From: Pseudomonadota bacterium | Lineage (GTDB): Bacteria; Pseudomonadota; Gammaproteobacteria; Burkholderiales; Rhodocyclaceae | NCBI GenBank assembly: GCA_018262285.1 | Contig: JAGTRX010000002.1 | Location: 1 to 60,528 of the forward strand | DNA length: 60,528 nt | Direction of reading: 5' to 3' | Shown here: positions 36,379 to 44,326 of the stretch, piece after piece | Numbering within the stretch: position 1 is the stretch's first letter | Layout of the letters: each line of letters starts with the position of its first letter | The notes under the pieces: model-generated | The model's input: only the letters and a program-made list of their open reading frames with translations | Told to the model about the DNA's origin: nothing | The model's database searches: none | Made by a program: the position numbers and the translations under genes

Positions 36379-37454
36379 ACTCACTACTCAGCCATATCGT
36401 CGAGCTTTCTGCGTCTGACACTTCGTTTTCCGATGTTCAGGTCGAGCAGGGGCAAACCGTAATGTGCCGGCGGCCAGATGGCTGGACGGAATCCGGCTAC
36501 GGTGTTGCCGAGGCGGAGGACATCATTCCGGTGATGAACGCGCTCGACCGCGAATGGAAACTCCTGCTGAAGCAGGGCGGGGCCATCGACCGCGCCATCG
36601 ACCTGAGCCATGTGCGACTGCGCTGCAATGCCTACACGACCAACGGCGGAACACGCATTGCCATCACCATCCGCAAATTACCGCTTGAGGCCTTGTCGAT
36701 GGAGCAGTTGCGCTTGCCGGCGCAGGTGGCTCAATTTGCGGCCATGCCCAAGGGTTTACTGCTCCTTTCCGGCGCCACCGGTTCGGGCAAGACGACAACC
36801 ATCGCCGCCATTATCAAGCGTATCAACGAAACCCGCGCCGCGCATATCGTCACCATTGAGGAGCCGATCGAATACATTTTTAGCCGCAACAAGTCCATCA
36901 TCACCCAGCGCGAGATTGGCGCACCGGGTAGCGGCGCCGATTCGGTGTCTTTTTCGGCCGGTTTGCGGGAGGCGTTGCGCCAGCGTCCGGATGTGATCGT
37001 GGTGGGCGAGATCCGCGATGCCGATACGGCGGATACGGTGTTACGTGCGGCCGAATCCGGCCATTACATCATGGCGACAGTACATGCCCGCAATGCGGTG
37101 GGTGCCATCCAGAAAATGCTTTCATTCTTCCCCAACGATACGGCAACGCGGGCGGCAACACTGTCGAGTTCGTTGTGCGGTGTCATTTCGCAAACGCTGG
37201 TGCCTTCCGTGGATAACAAGCGTTTTGTGCCGGCGTTGGAAATCATCATCAATGCCGATTCGTCGACGACGGCCATGATTGCCAATGTGGATAAGCATCG
37301 GCAACTGGAAGAAAAACTCAAGTCCGGCCAGATGCCGGGCTGTGTCGGTGTCAATACGGTGCTTAAAAAACTGGTCACCGAGGGCGTGATTTCGCGCAAG
37401 GCAGCCATGGCCGCTTCCTATGCCCCTGAAGAACTCGATATCCTGAACAAGTAA
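36375..37454 (+). CDS. PilT-type retraction ATPase (PilT/PilU family)
   Basis: 359 residues of the twitching-motility ATPase family: Walker A G133ATGSGKTTT, Asp-box IVTIEEPIEYIF, Walker B PDVIVVGEIRDADTADTVLRAAE and the His-box MATVHARNAVGAI, all intact, so an active motor is expected. Start is TTG at 36375 with GGGGAGG just upstream, overlapping the stop of the PAS gene (TTGA). Thin pili of the R64 type are not known to need a retraction ATPase, so this gene is noteworthy in the operon; bundle-forming type IVb systems (BfpF) do use one. Confidence 0.88.
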   Translation: MNSLLSHIVELSASDTSFSDVQVEQGQTVMCRRPDGWTESGYGVAEAEDIIPVMNALDREWKLLLKQGGAIDRAIDLSHVRLRCNAYTTNGGTRIAITIRKLPLEALSMEQLRLPAQVAQFAAMPKGLLLLSGATGSGKTTTIAAIIKRINETRAAHIVTIEEPIEYIFSRNKSIITQREIGAPGSGADSVSFSAGLREALRQRPDVIVVGEIRDADTADTVLRAAESGHYIMATVHARNAVGAIQKMLSFFPNDTATRAATLSSSLCGVISQTLVPSVDNKRFVPALEIIINADSSTTAMIANVDKHRQLEEKLKSGQMPGCVGVNTVLKKLVTEGVISRKAAMAASYAPEELDILNK

Positions 37455-37843
37455 TGACAGCAAATCACTCAGAAAACGATCAGACTCTAGCGGCAAAAAA
37501 CGAAGGGTGGGATAATCCGCAGATGAACGATCCACAACCCGTTTCTCCCCGCCGTCGCATGCAGGAATTGCTGGATATCCCCGATAACCAGCGTACCGAG
37601 GCGGAGTGGGATGAGCTCAACGAGCTAGAAATCCAGTTGGCGCCGGTTAACCGCGAAGGTGCGCCCGAGCCGCGCGGCCAGCGCAGTGGTCAGGCGCCGC
37701 GTCCCAGGCAGCAGCAGCGTCCTCCCCCACAGCAGGTTTCGCATAACAACGCACAGCCGGGCGGCGGCGCATCCCAGCAGCCAAAACGCACGGTTAAGCG
37801 CTTTCGGCGGCGGCCGCCCAAAGCCGCTAGCCAGCCAAGCTGA
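37454..37843 (+). CDS. Small proline/glutamine/arginine-rich basic protein
   Basis: 129 residues, not recognised. The ATG at 37454 shares its A with the PilT-type gene TAA; an alternative ATG is at 37523. The first half is acidic/neutral (RMQELLDIPDNQRTEAEWDELNELE as a short helix), the second half is disordered and basic (RPRQQQRPPPQQ, KRTVKRFRRRPPKAA). Basic tails of this kind often bind RNA. It sits 7 bases upstream of a ProQ/FinO-domain gene, so an RNA-linked role is an inference. Confidence 0.6.
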   Translation: MTANHSENDQTLAAKNEGWDNPQMNDPQPVSPRRRMQELLDIPDNQRTEAEWDELNELEIQLAPVNREGAPEPRGQRSGQAPRPRQQQRPPPQQVSHNNAQPGGGASQQPKRTVKRFRRRPPKAASQPS

Positions 37844-37849
37844 CCTGAC

Positions 37850-38281
37850 GTGACCGAACCCAAAGTTTTACCTGTGCCAGATGCCATTCTGGCTTCGCGC
37901 GCCATGATCAAGGGCTGGCTGGAAAATCACGCCGTTTTCCGCGATTGTCTGCCGCTGGCCATTGGTATCGACAAGCAATTGCTGGCACTTTATCCGCAGA
38001 CGGAACGCAAAATCCTGCGCATGGCGCTGCGTTATCACACCAGCTCAATGCGCTATTTGAAGGCGATGGAGAAGGCAACGGTTCGCCACAATCTTGATGG
38101 CAGCGCAGCTGATGAAGTGCCGGATTCCCACCGTGAACACGCTGCCGAGCAGATGCGCGAACGCCTGCGCAAGGAGGCCGAGCGTCGCAAAAGCCAGCGT
38201 CAGGCCGAAGCGGCTGCAGCAGAAGAGCGCCAGCGCGCCGAGAAACTGGAGCAGTTGGCCGCCAAGTTTTCGCGGCGCTGA
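37850..38281 (+). CDS. ProQ/FinO-domain RNA chaperone
   Basis: 143 residues: an N-terminal ProQ/FinO domain (about 15-95) with AIGIDKQLLALYP and the helix ERKILRMALRYHTSSMRYLKAM, and a highly charged C-terminal tail (EAERRKSQRQAEAAAAEER...) that lacks the Tudor-like domain of Escherichia coli ProQ. Members bind small RNAs and mRNA 3' ends. GTG start at 37850. It is the last gene before the terminator. Confidence 0.85.
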   Translation: MTEPKVLPVPDAILASRAMIKGWLENHAVFRDCLPLAIGIDKQLLALYPQTERKILRMALRYHTSSMRYLKAMEKATVRHNLDGSAADEVPDSHREHAAEQMRERLRKEAERRKSQRQAEAAAAEERQRAEKLEQLAAKFSRR

Positions 38282-38302
38282 AGAGTAGAGAACGCAAAAA
38301 AA

Positions 38303-38333
38303 GGGGGCAGACTGATCATCTGCCCCCTTTTTT
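38303..38333 (+). terminator. Intrinsic terminator after the pilus/ProQ operon
   Basis: GGGGGCAGA (38303-38311), 7-base loop, TCTGCCCCC (38319-38327) and six T. The stem is perfect over nine pairs. A run of seven A before it would let it work on the minus strand too. It lies 22 bases after the ProQ stop and marks the operon end. Confidence 0.9.
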
Positions 38334-38414
38334 CTACCTGATTAGCAATGAATGAATGTCAGCTGTGTTATTACGGATCGCATGTGCTTTCGTAATGGCA
38401 ATGCGCGGGAACAT

Positions 38415-38488
38415 GTCATTACGAGAGCCGTCAGGCTCGTGGCAATCCCCAAGGCTGGATGAGATTGCTTCGCTATGCTCGCAATGAC
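38415..38488. repeat. Dispersed inverted-repeat element, type 1
   Basis: An element bounded by GTCATTACGAG and CTCGCAATGAC, which are reverse complements with one mismatch. A small hairpin GAGCC-GTCA-GGCTC lies inside the left part. The words GTCATTGCGAG and GAGATTGCTTCGC are those of a common interspersed repeat in proteobacteria. It sits in the non-coding 344 bases between the ProQ gene and the cysteine-rich gene. Confidence 0.6.
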
Positions 38489-38560
38489 GTTATTTACAGG
38501 CCGGCTGCCATTTCTTTCTAATCAAGTTTTTATATTGCTATCTCAACAGTCTGTCACATG

Positions 38561-38617
38561 GGCGAAAGCCGGTGTCCAGTTTTTGCTTCTCTGGATTCCG
38601 GCCTTCGCAGGAATGAC
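38561..38617. repeat. Dispersed inverted-repeat element, type 2
   Basis: GCGAAAGCCGG (38562-38572) pairs with CCGGCCTTCGC (38598-38608) with one mismatch, and CCAG pairs with CTGG inside, around a 10-base loop. The words GGATTCCGG and CTTCGCAGGAATGACG are familiar from the widespread repeat GTCATTCC...GGATTC. It overlaps the 3' flank of the cysteine-rich gene and could serve as its terminator-like structure. With the preceding element it fills most of the 38,282-38,625 gap; I see no gene there. Confidence 0.55.
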
Positions 38618-38625
38618 GAATGGGG

Positions 38626-38955
38626 TCAGTATCTCGGGCCGCGGTGATGACCGCGTTCGCGGAAGCAGGCGCGGCGTTCGGCTTCGGCCTGGCTGCGACA
38701 TCCACGCGCTGAGCATACGTTATCGGAGATCTGCCTGGCGTTACGACAATCATAACGGCTGCCGGAACGGCAGGCGCGGCGGGCGTCATGGCGGGAGTTT
38801 TCACACTGCTGCGCTCTGGCGGCGCGGCAATTTTGTATTGTGTCTTCGTAGATGCGATCACAGCGGCTGCCGTGATATTGCGCCATGGCGCTAAGCGGTG
38901 TGACCATGATGGCGGTTGCAAGTACGATGCCCTTCCACAGTGTTGATATACGCAT
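38626..38955 (-). CDS. Small exported protein with eight cysteines
   Basis: 109 residues, not recognised. Signal peptide (KGIVLATAIMVTPLSAMA) then a mature chain of about 85 residues rich in Arg and Cys: eight cysteines (RCDRIY, NCRAAR, QCENSR, ACRSGS, DCRNAR, VCSARG, GCRSQA, ACFRER), most followed by a basic or polar residue at regular intervals of about 8-11. The regular spacing suggests four disulfides. ATG at 38955 with GGAG 7 bases upstream. Flanked by a repeat and ybeD. Confidence 0.7.
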   Translation of the reverse strand: MRISTLWKGIVLATAIMVTPLSAMAQYHGSRCDRIYEDTIQNCRAARAQQCENSRHDARRACRSGSRYDCRNARQISDNVCSARGCRSQAEAERRACFRERGHHRGPRY

Positions 38956-38991
38956 GCTGGTTCTCCATTGAGGGTGGTTGATGACGTACGA

Positions 38992-39020
38992 AAAATAATC
39001 CTTTGGCGGTAACAGATCAA
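38992..39020 (-). promoter_or_regulatory. Candidate promoter of the eight-cysteine gene
   Basis: On the minus strand TTGATC (39020-39015) and TATTTT (38997-38992) are separated by 17 bases and lie about 36 bases upstream of the ATG. Four of six -35 and four of six -10 positions match sigma-70. It suggests that the gene has its own promoter and does not depend on ybeD transcription. Confidence 0.4.
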
Positions 39021-39070
39021 CTGTAATTTGTAAGGAATTGTCTGAATTTTCACATCTTCGGCGAAAAAAA

Positions 39071-39337
39071 TCAGAGAACCACTTTGACGAGCGGATGACC
39101 GCTCAATTCGCGGTAAAGCGCGTCAAGTTGCGCTCGCGAAGTGGCGGTGATGGTGCAGGTCAGGCTGACGTAGTTGCCGCCCGAACTGGCGCGCATTTCC
39201 ATGCTGGCACCGTCGAAATCCGGGTCGTGACGGCAGACAATTGCTAGCACGGTTGTGGCCAGGTTGTCGTTCGCCTGACCCATAACCTTGATGGGAAAGG
39301 CGCTAGGATATTCGATCAGCGATTCATTTTCGGCCAT
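39071..39337 (-). CDS. ybeD: DUF493/YbeD family protein
   Basis: 88 residues of the small alpha/beta YbeD family, whose fold resembles an ACT-like regulatory domain. Signatures: IEYPSAFPIKVMG, VLAIVCRHDPDFDG and the C-terminal TSRAQLDALYRELSGHPLVKVVL (partly quoted). Role not established; usually found between dacA/dat and lipB. Here lipB is absent from the window. It overlaps the aminotransferase by 14 bases. Confidence 0.9.
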   Translation of the reverse strand: MAENESLIEYPSAFPIKVMGQANDNLATTVLAIVCRHDPDFDGASMEMRASSGGNYVSLTCTITATSRAQLDALYRELSGHPLVKVVL

Positions 39338-40193
39338 GGCGCATGACCGTACTTTTGAAACCCTGATACCAGGTTTGCAGTTGTCGCGTTACCGAGCCGA
39401 CCTGGCCATCGCCGACCGGTTTACCGTCAAGTTGAGTCACCGCCAGCACTTCCTTGGTCGAAGAGGTGAGCAGGATTTCATCGGCGCTGCGCAGTTCGGC
39501 TTCGGTCACCGGTCGATGCGCCATCGGCAGATTGTTCTGGCTAGCCAGTTCGAGGATGACTTCGGAAGTAATGCCGGGCAGGATGAAATTGCTGGCAGGT
39601 GGCGCGATCAGCGTGCCTTGCTGGACGATGAGGACGCTGGAGGTTGAGCCTTCGGTCAGGTAGCCGTCACGCAGCAGAATGGTTTCGGCGTGGCCGCCAT
39701 CGGCGCTTTCCTGACGCAGCAGGACGTTGGCGAGCAGGGCGGTGCTTTTGAGGTCACAGCGCGACCAACGGGTGTCTTGAGCCGTGATGGCGGATACACC
39801 TTGCTCAAGAAGCGTCGCAGGCGGCGCGGCAAGGGGCATGGTCATGCCGAAAACTGTGGGCACAACTTTGGCCGGGAAAGGATGGTCGCGTTTGCGATCG
39901 ACGCCGCGTGTGACCTGCAGATAAACACCTTGATCTTCCCATGCGGCCTCTGTAACAAGGTAGCTGATGATGTCCAGCCACTCGCCGCGCGAAAGTGGGT
40001 CGTCAAGGCGGATGCCGGCCAGGCTGAGGGCAAAACGCTCCAGATGTTGCTCGGCGCGGAATGGGCGGTGCGAATAGACCGGTATGATTTCATAAACGCC
40101 GTCGCCGAAGAGAAAGCCACGATCAAGCGGTGAAATGCGCGCTTCCAGCAGGGGCTGGAAACGGCCATTGAGGTAGATGGTTTTTCCGATCAT
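39324..40193 (-). CDS. D-amino-acid aminotransferase (class IV PLP enzyme)
   Basis: 289 residues. Makes D-glutamate or D-alanine from the keto acid in characterised D-aat enzymes, giving precursors for peptidoglycan. Class IV PLP signatures: RGFLFGDGVYEIIPVYSHRP (in two runs: RGFLFGDGVYE, PVYSHRPF), VYLQVTRGV, the PLP-lysine in RCDLKSTALLANVLL, ILLRDGYLTEGSTSSV and LLTSSTKEVLAV. Start at ATG 40193 with AGGGA 8 bases upstream. Known gene order is dacA-dat-ybeD-lipB; here the dacA end has one extra gene inserted. Confidence 0.9.
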   Translation of the reverse strand: MIGKTIYLNGRFQPLLEARISPLDRGFLFGDGVYEIIPVYSHRPFRAEQHLERFALSLAGIRLDDPLSRGEWLDIISYLVTEAAWEDQGVYLQVTRGVDRKRDHPFPAKVVPTVFGMTMPLAAPPATLLEQGVSAITAQDTRWSRCDLKSTALLANVLLRQESADGGHAETILLRDGYLTEGSTSSVLIVQQGTLIAPPASNFILPGITSEVILELASQNNLPMAHRPVTEAELRSADEILLTSSTKEVLAVTQLDGKPVGDGQVGSVTRQLQTWYQGFKSTVMRHGRK

Positions 40194-40198
40194 GTGCA

Positions 40199-40741
40199 TT
40201 ATCCCTGAAGTGTCGGGAGGCTTTCGAGAAAAGCCTTGCCGCAGCCTTTCAGCCTGACTTGGCTTTTGTCGATGCCTGCCGGAGTGAGCAGGCGAGAAAA
40301 AATGATGGCACAAATGAATCCGACTGGAATCAGGATTACGCCGGGAATGATCAGGAAATCAATGTTATATGCGGCCGAAGCAATGATCAGGACGATTCCG
40401 GACAGGAAAGCCAGCCAGCACGCCAATAGCGTATGGAAACGGCGGCGACGATGTGCAATGCAAAGCCCTACGGTAACTTTAGCCTGCTTTTGCACTGCCA
40501 TGGCGACGATGGCGTAAAGCAGAATGTTGACCAGTATGAAAAAGTAGTAGGCCGGGTGGTGCCAGCGAAAAGTGCGTTGTTTCATCGGCAATTCGGCCGG
40601 CGCGTTGCATTTGATACAGCGTGGCGGCAAGACAGAGCCTGGACGCGTGATCAGCATTTTGCCTTCTGCCCAGTGCCCTTGCTGATTGCCAGGTTCGAGA
40701 GAGGCTTTTGGTGGTGCAAAGGGGTTGTGGGTTTCTGCCAT
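40199..40741 (-). CDS. Small zinc-ribbon membrane protein, unknown
   Basis: 180 residues. N-terminal NPFAPPKASLEPG motif and a likely zinc site: CIKCNAP (CxxC) and LCIAHRRRR (C-x2-H), typical of this group. Three hydrophobic helices (YYFFILVNILLYAIVAMA, TLLACWLAFLSGIVLIIAS, IIPGVILIPVGFICAIIF). No catalytic motif. It lies 20 bases after dacA and 5 bases before the aminotransferase start, so it probably shares a transcript. Confidence 0.7.
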   Translation of the reverse strand: MAETHNPFAPPKASLEPGNQQGHWAEGKMLITRPGSVLPPRCIKCNAPAELPMKQRTFRWHHPAYYFFILVNILLYAIVAMAVQKQAKVTVGLCIAHRRRRFHTLLACWLAFLSGIVLIIASAAYNIDFLIIPGVILIPVGFICAIIFSRLLTPAGIDKSQVRLKGCGKAFLESLPTLQG

Positions 40742-40761
40742 GTCAGTTTGCCAGGGTCAGA

Positions 40762-41898
40762 TTACTGAAACCAGAGCCGCATGCTGTCGTAGGCACGGCC
40801 GAAGAAACTGGCTACCGGCACAGGCGAGAGCGCGACGGTAGGGAAGTCGCCGAAAGGCTTGCCATCGACCACCAGTTTGACGCTGCCAATTTTCTGACCT
40901 GCGATGATTGGTGCCATCAGCGGTTGCTGGACGATAAATTGGGCGTCGATCTTGTTGGCGTAACCCTTGGGTACGGCGACGATAAAATCGCGCTCGAAGC
41001 CAATTTTGACGGTGTTTTCTGCGCCCTTCCAGACGCGTGGCGTCGAAACGGGCTGGCCTTTGCCGTAAAGCTGCACGGCGTCGAAGAACTGGTAACCCCA
41101 GTTGAGCAACTTGAGCGATTCGGAAGCGCGGGCGGCGTCGGAACTGGTACCGAGGACGACGGAAAGCAGACGGCGCGGGCCGCGCTTGGCGGAGGAAATC
41201 AGGCAGTAACCAGCGGCTTCGGTAAAGCCGGTCTTGACGCCATCGACGGTCGGATCAGCCCACAGCAGGCGATTGCGGTTGTGCTGGGTGATGTTGTTGT
41301 AGCGATATTCCTTCATCGAGTAATACTTGGCGTACTCGTCCGGAAAGTCGCGAATGAGGGCGGCGGCCAGCAGGGAAAGATCGCGTGCCGTGGTGCGCAG
41401 TTTGGGATCAGGCAGGCCGGTGGAGTTGGTGAACTGGCTGGAACTCATGCCAAGTCGCGCGGCTTCGCGGTTCATCAGGGCGGCGAAGGCTTCTTCGCTG
41501 CCGCTGATGGCTTCGGCCAGGGCAACGCAGGCGTCGTTGCCGGATTGGACGATCATGCCCTTGATCAATTCCTCGACCGGAACCTGGTCGCCGATCTTGA
41601 TGAACATCTTGGAACCGCCGGTACGCCAGGCTTTTTCCGAGACCGGCACGGCCTGGTTGAGTGCAATGGTTTTCTGGCGGATGGCCGAGAAGGTGAGGTA
41701 GGCCGTCATCAGCTTGGTCAGCGAAGCGGGTTCGATGCGTTCGTCCGGAGCTTGCGAGGTGAGCAGTTGGCCGGAGCTAACTTCAAGCAGCAGCCAGGAT
41801 TTGGCGGCAAGCGATGGCGCAACCGGGAGTTGCTGGGCGTGGGCAGGGAGTGCCACCAGAGTGAGCACAGAGAAAATCAGGGCAATAAGCTTGGTCAT
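40762..41898 (-). CDS. dacA: D-alanyl-D-alanine carboxypeptidase (PBP5/6 family)
   Basis: 378-residue exported serine enzyme that trims the last D-Ala of stem peptides. Signal peptide (LIALIFSVLTLVALPAHA) and motifs S59LTK62, SGN (IVQSGNDACV) and KTG (VDGVKTGFTEAAGYC), followed by the C-terminal beta domain and an amphipathic membrane-anchor helix (ASFFGRAYDSMRLWFQ). Length and motif spacing match PBP5/PBP6. Confidence 0.95.
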   Translation of the reverse strand: MTKLIALIFSVLTLVALPAHAQQLPVAPSLAAKSWLLLEVSSGQLLTSQAPDERIEPASLTKLMTAYLTFSAIRQKTIALNQAVPVSEKAWRTGGSKMFIKIGDQVPVEELIKGMIVQSGNDACVALAEAISGSEEAFAALMNREAARLGMSSSQFTNSTGLPDPKLRTTARDLSLLAAALIRDFPDEYAKYYSMKEYRYNNITQHNRNRLLWADPTVDGVKTGFTEAAGYCLISSAKRGPRRLLSVVLGTSSDAARASESLKLLNWGYQFFDAVQLYGKGQPVSTPRVWKGAENTVKIGFERDFIVAVPKGYANKIDAQFIVQQPLMAPIIAGQKIGSVKLVVDGKPFGDFPTVALSPVPVASFFGRAYDSMRLWFQ

Positions 41899-41932
41899 GG
41901 GATTCAGAGCCGGTTCAGGAAAACAAGGCGTG

Positions 41933-41961
41933 ATTATAACCTATGACGCAGTGCAGCAATT
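41933..41961 (-). promoter_or_regulatory. dacA: Candidate promoter of dacA
   Basis: On the minus strand a perfect TATAAT lies at 41938-41933, 35 bases upstream of the dacA ATG. AATTGC (41961-41956) gives a 17-base spacer but poor -35 fit; TTGCTG (41959-41954) fits better but leaves only 15 bases. Confidence 0.4.
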
Positions 41962-41988
41962 TGCCGACTGGCTGGAAGTGATTGGTCA

Positions 41989-42010
41989 GATGGGCAACAA
42001 GTTGCCCATC
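41989..42010. repeat. 22-base perfect palindrome between ahpF and dacA
   Basis: GATGGGCAAC-AA-GTTGCCCATC: ten perfect pairs around a 2-base centre, 16 bases after the ahpF stop (minus direction). No T-run follows, so it is not a canonical terminator. It could be a weak terminator, RNA stability hairpin or a protein site. Confidence 0.5.
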
Positions 42011-42025
42011 CGGTGCCAATGTCGG

Positions 42026-43576
42026 CTACACAGAACTGCGAATCAGGTAGTCGAAAGCGCCGAGCGAGGCTCTGGCGCCTTCGCCCATGGCGATGATGAT
42101 CTGCTTGTAGGGGACGGTGGTGACATCGCCGGCGGCAAAGACGCCCGGAATTGAAGTCTGGCCGTGGGCGTCAATTTCAATTTCGCCGAAGTGGTTGAGT
42201 TTCAAGGTATCTTTCAACCAGACAGAATTGGGTAGCAGGCCAATCTGGACGAAAATGCCTTCGACTGACAGATGCTTTGCGGCACCACTGTCACGTTCGC
42301 GGTAGTTGAGGCCGCTGACTCTCTGGCCGTCGCCGATGACCTCGGTGGTTTGGGCATTGGTGAGAACGGTGACGTTGGCCAGAGTGCCGAGTTTTTTCTG
42401 CAACACGGCGTCGGCGCGCAGGCGTTTCTCAAATTCGATCAGGGTGACGTGTTCGACAATACCGGCCAGGTCGATGGCGGCTTCGACGCCGGAATTGCCG
42501 CCGCCAATGACCGCAATGCGCTTGCCCTTGAAGAGCGGGCCGTCGCAGTGCGGGCAGTAAGCTACGCCCTTGCTGCGGTATTCGCGCTCGCCCGGTACCT
42601 TCATTTCTCGCCAGTGGGCGCCGGTGGCGATGAGCACCGCTTTGGCCTTGAGGCTGGCACCGCTTTCGAGTTCGACCTCAAACAGTTTGCCGGTGCGCAG
42701 TGCGGCGGCGTGCTGCAGGGTCATCACATCAACGTCGTAAGTCTTGACGTGTTGTTCCAGCGCTGCGACCAGTTTGGGGCCTTCGGTTTCCTGCACCGAA
42801 ATGAAATTTTCAATGGCCAGGGTATCGAGTACCTGACCGCCGAAACGTTCGGCGACGATGCCGGTGCGTATGCCTTTGCGGGCGGCATAGATGGCGGCGG
42901 CCGCGCCGGCCGGGCCACCGCCGACGACGAGCAGGTCGTAGGGCGCTCTGGCACTGATCTTTTCTGCTTCGCGGTGGCTGGCGCCGGTATCGACTTTGGC
43001 CAAGATTTCCGGCAATTCCATGCGACCTTGGCCAAAGGCTTGGCCGTTCAGGAAAACAGTGGGGACGGCCATGATTTGCCGGCTATTAACCTCGTCCTGA
43101 AAAAGCGCGCCATCAATCATGATGTGCTGAATGCGCGGGTTTTGCGCCGCCATCAGGTTGAGCGCCTGCACAACGTCAGGGCAGTTGTGGCAGGAAAGGG
43201 AAATGTAGGTCTCGAAGCGGAAATCGCCTTCCAGGTTGCGGATTTGCTGCAGTACGGATTCTTCCGTCTTGGGCGGGTGGCCGCCACTGTGCAGGAGCGC
43301 CAGTACCAAAGAAGTGAATTCGTGACCAAGCGGGATGCCGGCAAAACGGATGCGGGGCGCTTCGCCCTGGCGTGCAATGGCGAATGAGGGCGTGCGCTCA
43401 CTTGCGTTTTGTGTCATGCTTAACGTGATCTTGTCGGAAAGCGTGGCAATGTCGTCGAGCATGGCCTGCATTTGACTGGAGGCTTCGCCCTCATCGATGA
43501 AGGCGCTGATTTCGATGGGTTGCTGCAGGCGTTCGAGATAAGCCTTGAGCTGCGTTTTCAGGTTGTCGTCCAGCAT
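42026..43576 (-). CDS. ahpF: Alkyl hydroperoxide reductase subunit F
   Basis: Reduces AhpC using NADH. 516 residues: N-terminal tandem thioredoxin-like domain with redox CxxC (SCHNCPDV) and the FAD/NADH part with [21 protein letters not shown], a second CxxC (YCPHCDGPL), NAD site [15 protein letters not shown] and FAD end [11 protein letters not shown]. Length (516-530) normal. Separated from ahpC by a terminator. Confidence 0.96.
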   Translation of the reverse strand: MLDDNLKTQLKAYLERLQQPIEISAFIDEGEASSQMQAMLDDIATLSDKITLSMTQNASERTPSFAIARQGEAPRIRFAGIPLGHEFTSLVLALLHSGGHPPKTEESVLQQIRNLEGDFRFETYISLSCHNCPDVVQALNLMAAQNPRIQHIMIDGALFQDEVNSRQIMAVPTVFLNGQAFGQGRMELPEILAKVDTGASHREAEKISARAPYDLLVVGGGPAGAAAAIYAARKGIRTGIVAERFGGQVLDTLAIENFISVQETEGPKLVAALEQHVKTYDVDVMTLQHAAALRTGKLFEVELESGASLKAKAVLIATGAHWREMKVPGEREYRSKGVAYCPHCDGPLFKGKRIAVIGGGNSGVEAAIDLAGIVEHVTLIEFEKRLRADAVLQKKLGTLANVTVLTNAQTTEVIGDGQRVSGLNYRERDSGAAKHLSVEGIFVQIGLLPNSVWLKDTLKLNHFGEIEIDAHGQTSIPGVFAAGDVTTVPYKQIIIAMGEGARASLGAFDYLIRSSV

Positions 43577-43600
43577 TGGTCACGCTTTCGTCGGAGATAT

Positions 43601-43629
43601 AAAAAACCTCCGGGAGTGCTTCCCGGAGG
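43601..43629 (-). terminator. Intrinsic terminator between ahpC and ahpF
   Basis: On the minus strand CCTCCGGGA-AGCAC-TCCCGGAGG (nine perfect pairs) is followed by TTTTTT (43606-43601), 18 bases after the ahpC stop. It sits before the ahpF start, so read-through may set a higher ahpC:ahpF ratio. Confidence 0.88.
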
Positions 43630-43647
43630 CAATGGCTTGCGAGGAGA

Positions 43648-44211
43648 TTAAATCTTGCCAACCAGGTCGAGCGAGGGTGCCAGCGATGCAGCGCCCGGCG
43701 TCCACTTGGCCGGGCAGACTTCACCCGGATGGCTGGCAACGTATTGTGCCGCTTGGACTTTGCGCAGCAATTCCTTGGCATCGCGACCTATACCGAGATC
43801 GTGGATTTCACAGACCTTGATGACGCCTTCCGGGTTGATGACGAAAGTGCCGCGCAGAGCCAGCCCTTCCTCTTCGATCATTACGCCGAAGTTGCGCGAA
43901 ATGGTGCCGGTCGGGTCGCCCAGCATCGGGTACTGGATTTTCTTGATCGTGTCCGAGGCGTCATGCCACGCTTTGTGGGTGAAATGGGTGTCGGTAGAAA
44001 CCGAGTAAATCTCAACCCCAAGTTTCTTGAATTCCGGGTAAACGTCAGCAAGATCACCGAGTTCTGTCGGGCAGACAAAGGTGAAATCGGCCGGGTAGAA
44101 GAACACGATAGCCCACTTGCCCTTGAGGTCAGCGTTGGTGACCGGTACAAACTTGCCCTCATGGTAGGCGGTGGTCTTGAAGGGTTTGATTTCAGTGTTG
44201 ATGAGTGACAT
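43648..44211 (-). CDS. ahpC: Alkyl hydroperoxide reductase subunit C (2-Cys peroxiredoxin)
   Basis: Reduces organic and hydrogen peroxides. 187 residues with peroxidatic C47 ([10 protein letters not shown]), the conserved HFTHKAWHD, resolving C166 ([10 protein letters not shown]) and the C-terminal SLDLVGKI. Strong AAGGAG ribosome site upstream of the ATG. OxyR-type palindrome upstream suggests induction by peroxide. Confidence 0.97.
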   Translation of the reverse strand: MSLINTEIKPFKTTAYHEGKFVPVTNADLKGKWAIVFFYPADFTFVCPTELGDLADVYPEFKKLGVEIYSVSTDTHFTHKAWHDASDTIKKIQYPMLGDPTGTISRNFGVMIEEEGLALRGTFVINPEGVIKVCEIHDLGIGRDAKELLRKVQAAQYVASHPGEVCPAKWTPGAASLAPSLDLVGKI

Positions 44212-44294
44212 GGCAGTGCTCCTTGTGGGTTGTTTGACGAAGTGATGTTACGCCTGCCAGCAAAGGGGAACAAATTGAATGATGTAATGCTTTT

Positions 44295-44311
44295 GATAGC
44301 CAGAGGCTATC
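44295..44311 (-). promoter_or_regulatory. OxyR-type operator upstream of ahpC
   Basis: GATAGCC-AGA-GGCTATC is a perfect palindrome holding ATAG-N7-CTAT, the OxyR half-site consensus. It lies 84 bases upstream of the ahpC ATG in the 115-base pmbA-ahpC gap. A clear second half-site at the expected spacing was not found. Confidence 0.6.
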
Positions 44312-44326
44312 AGCAGCGTTGGCCAC

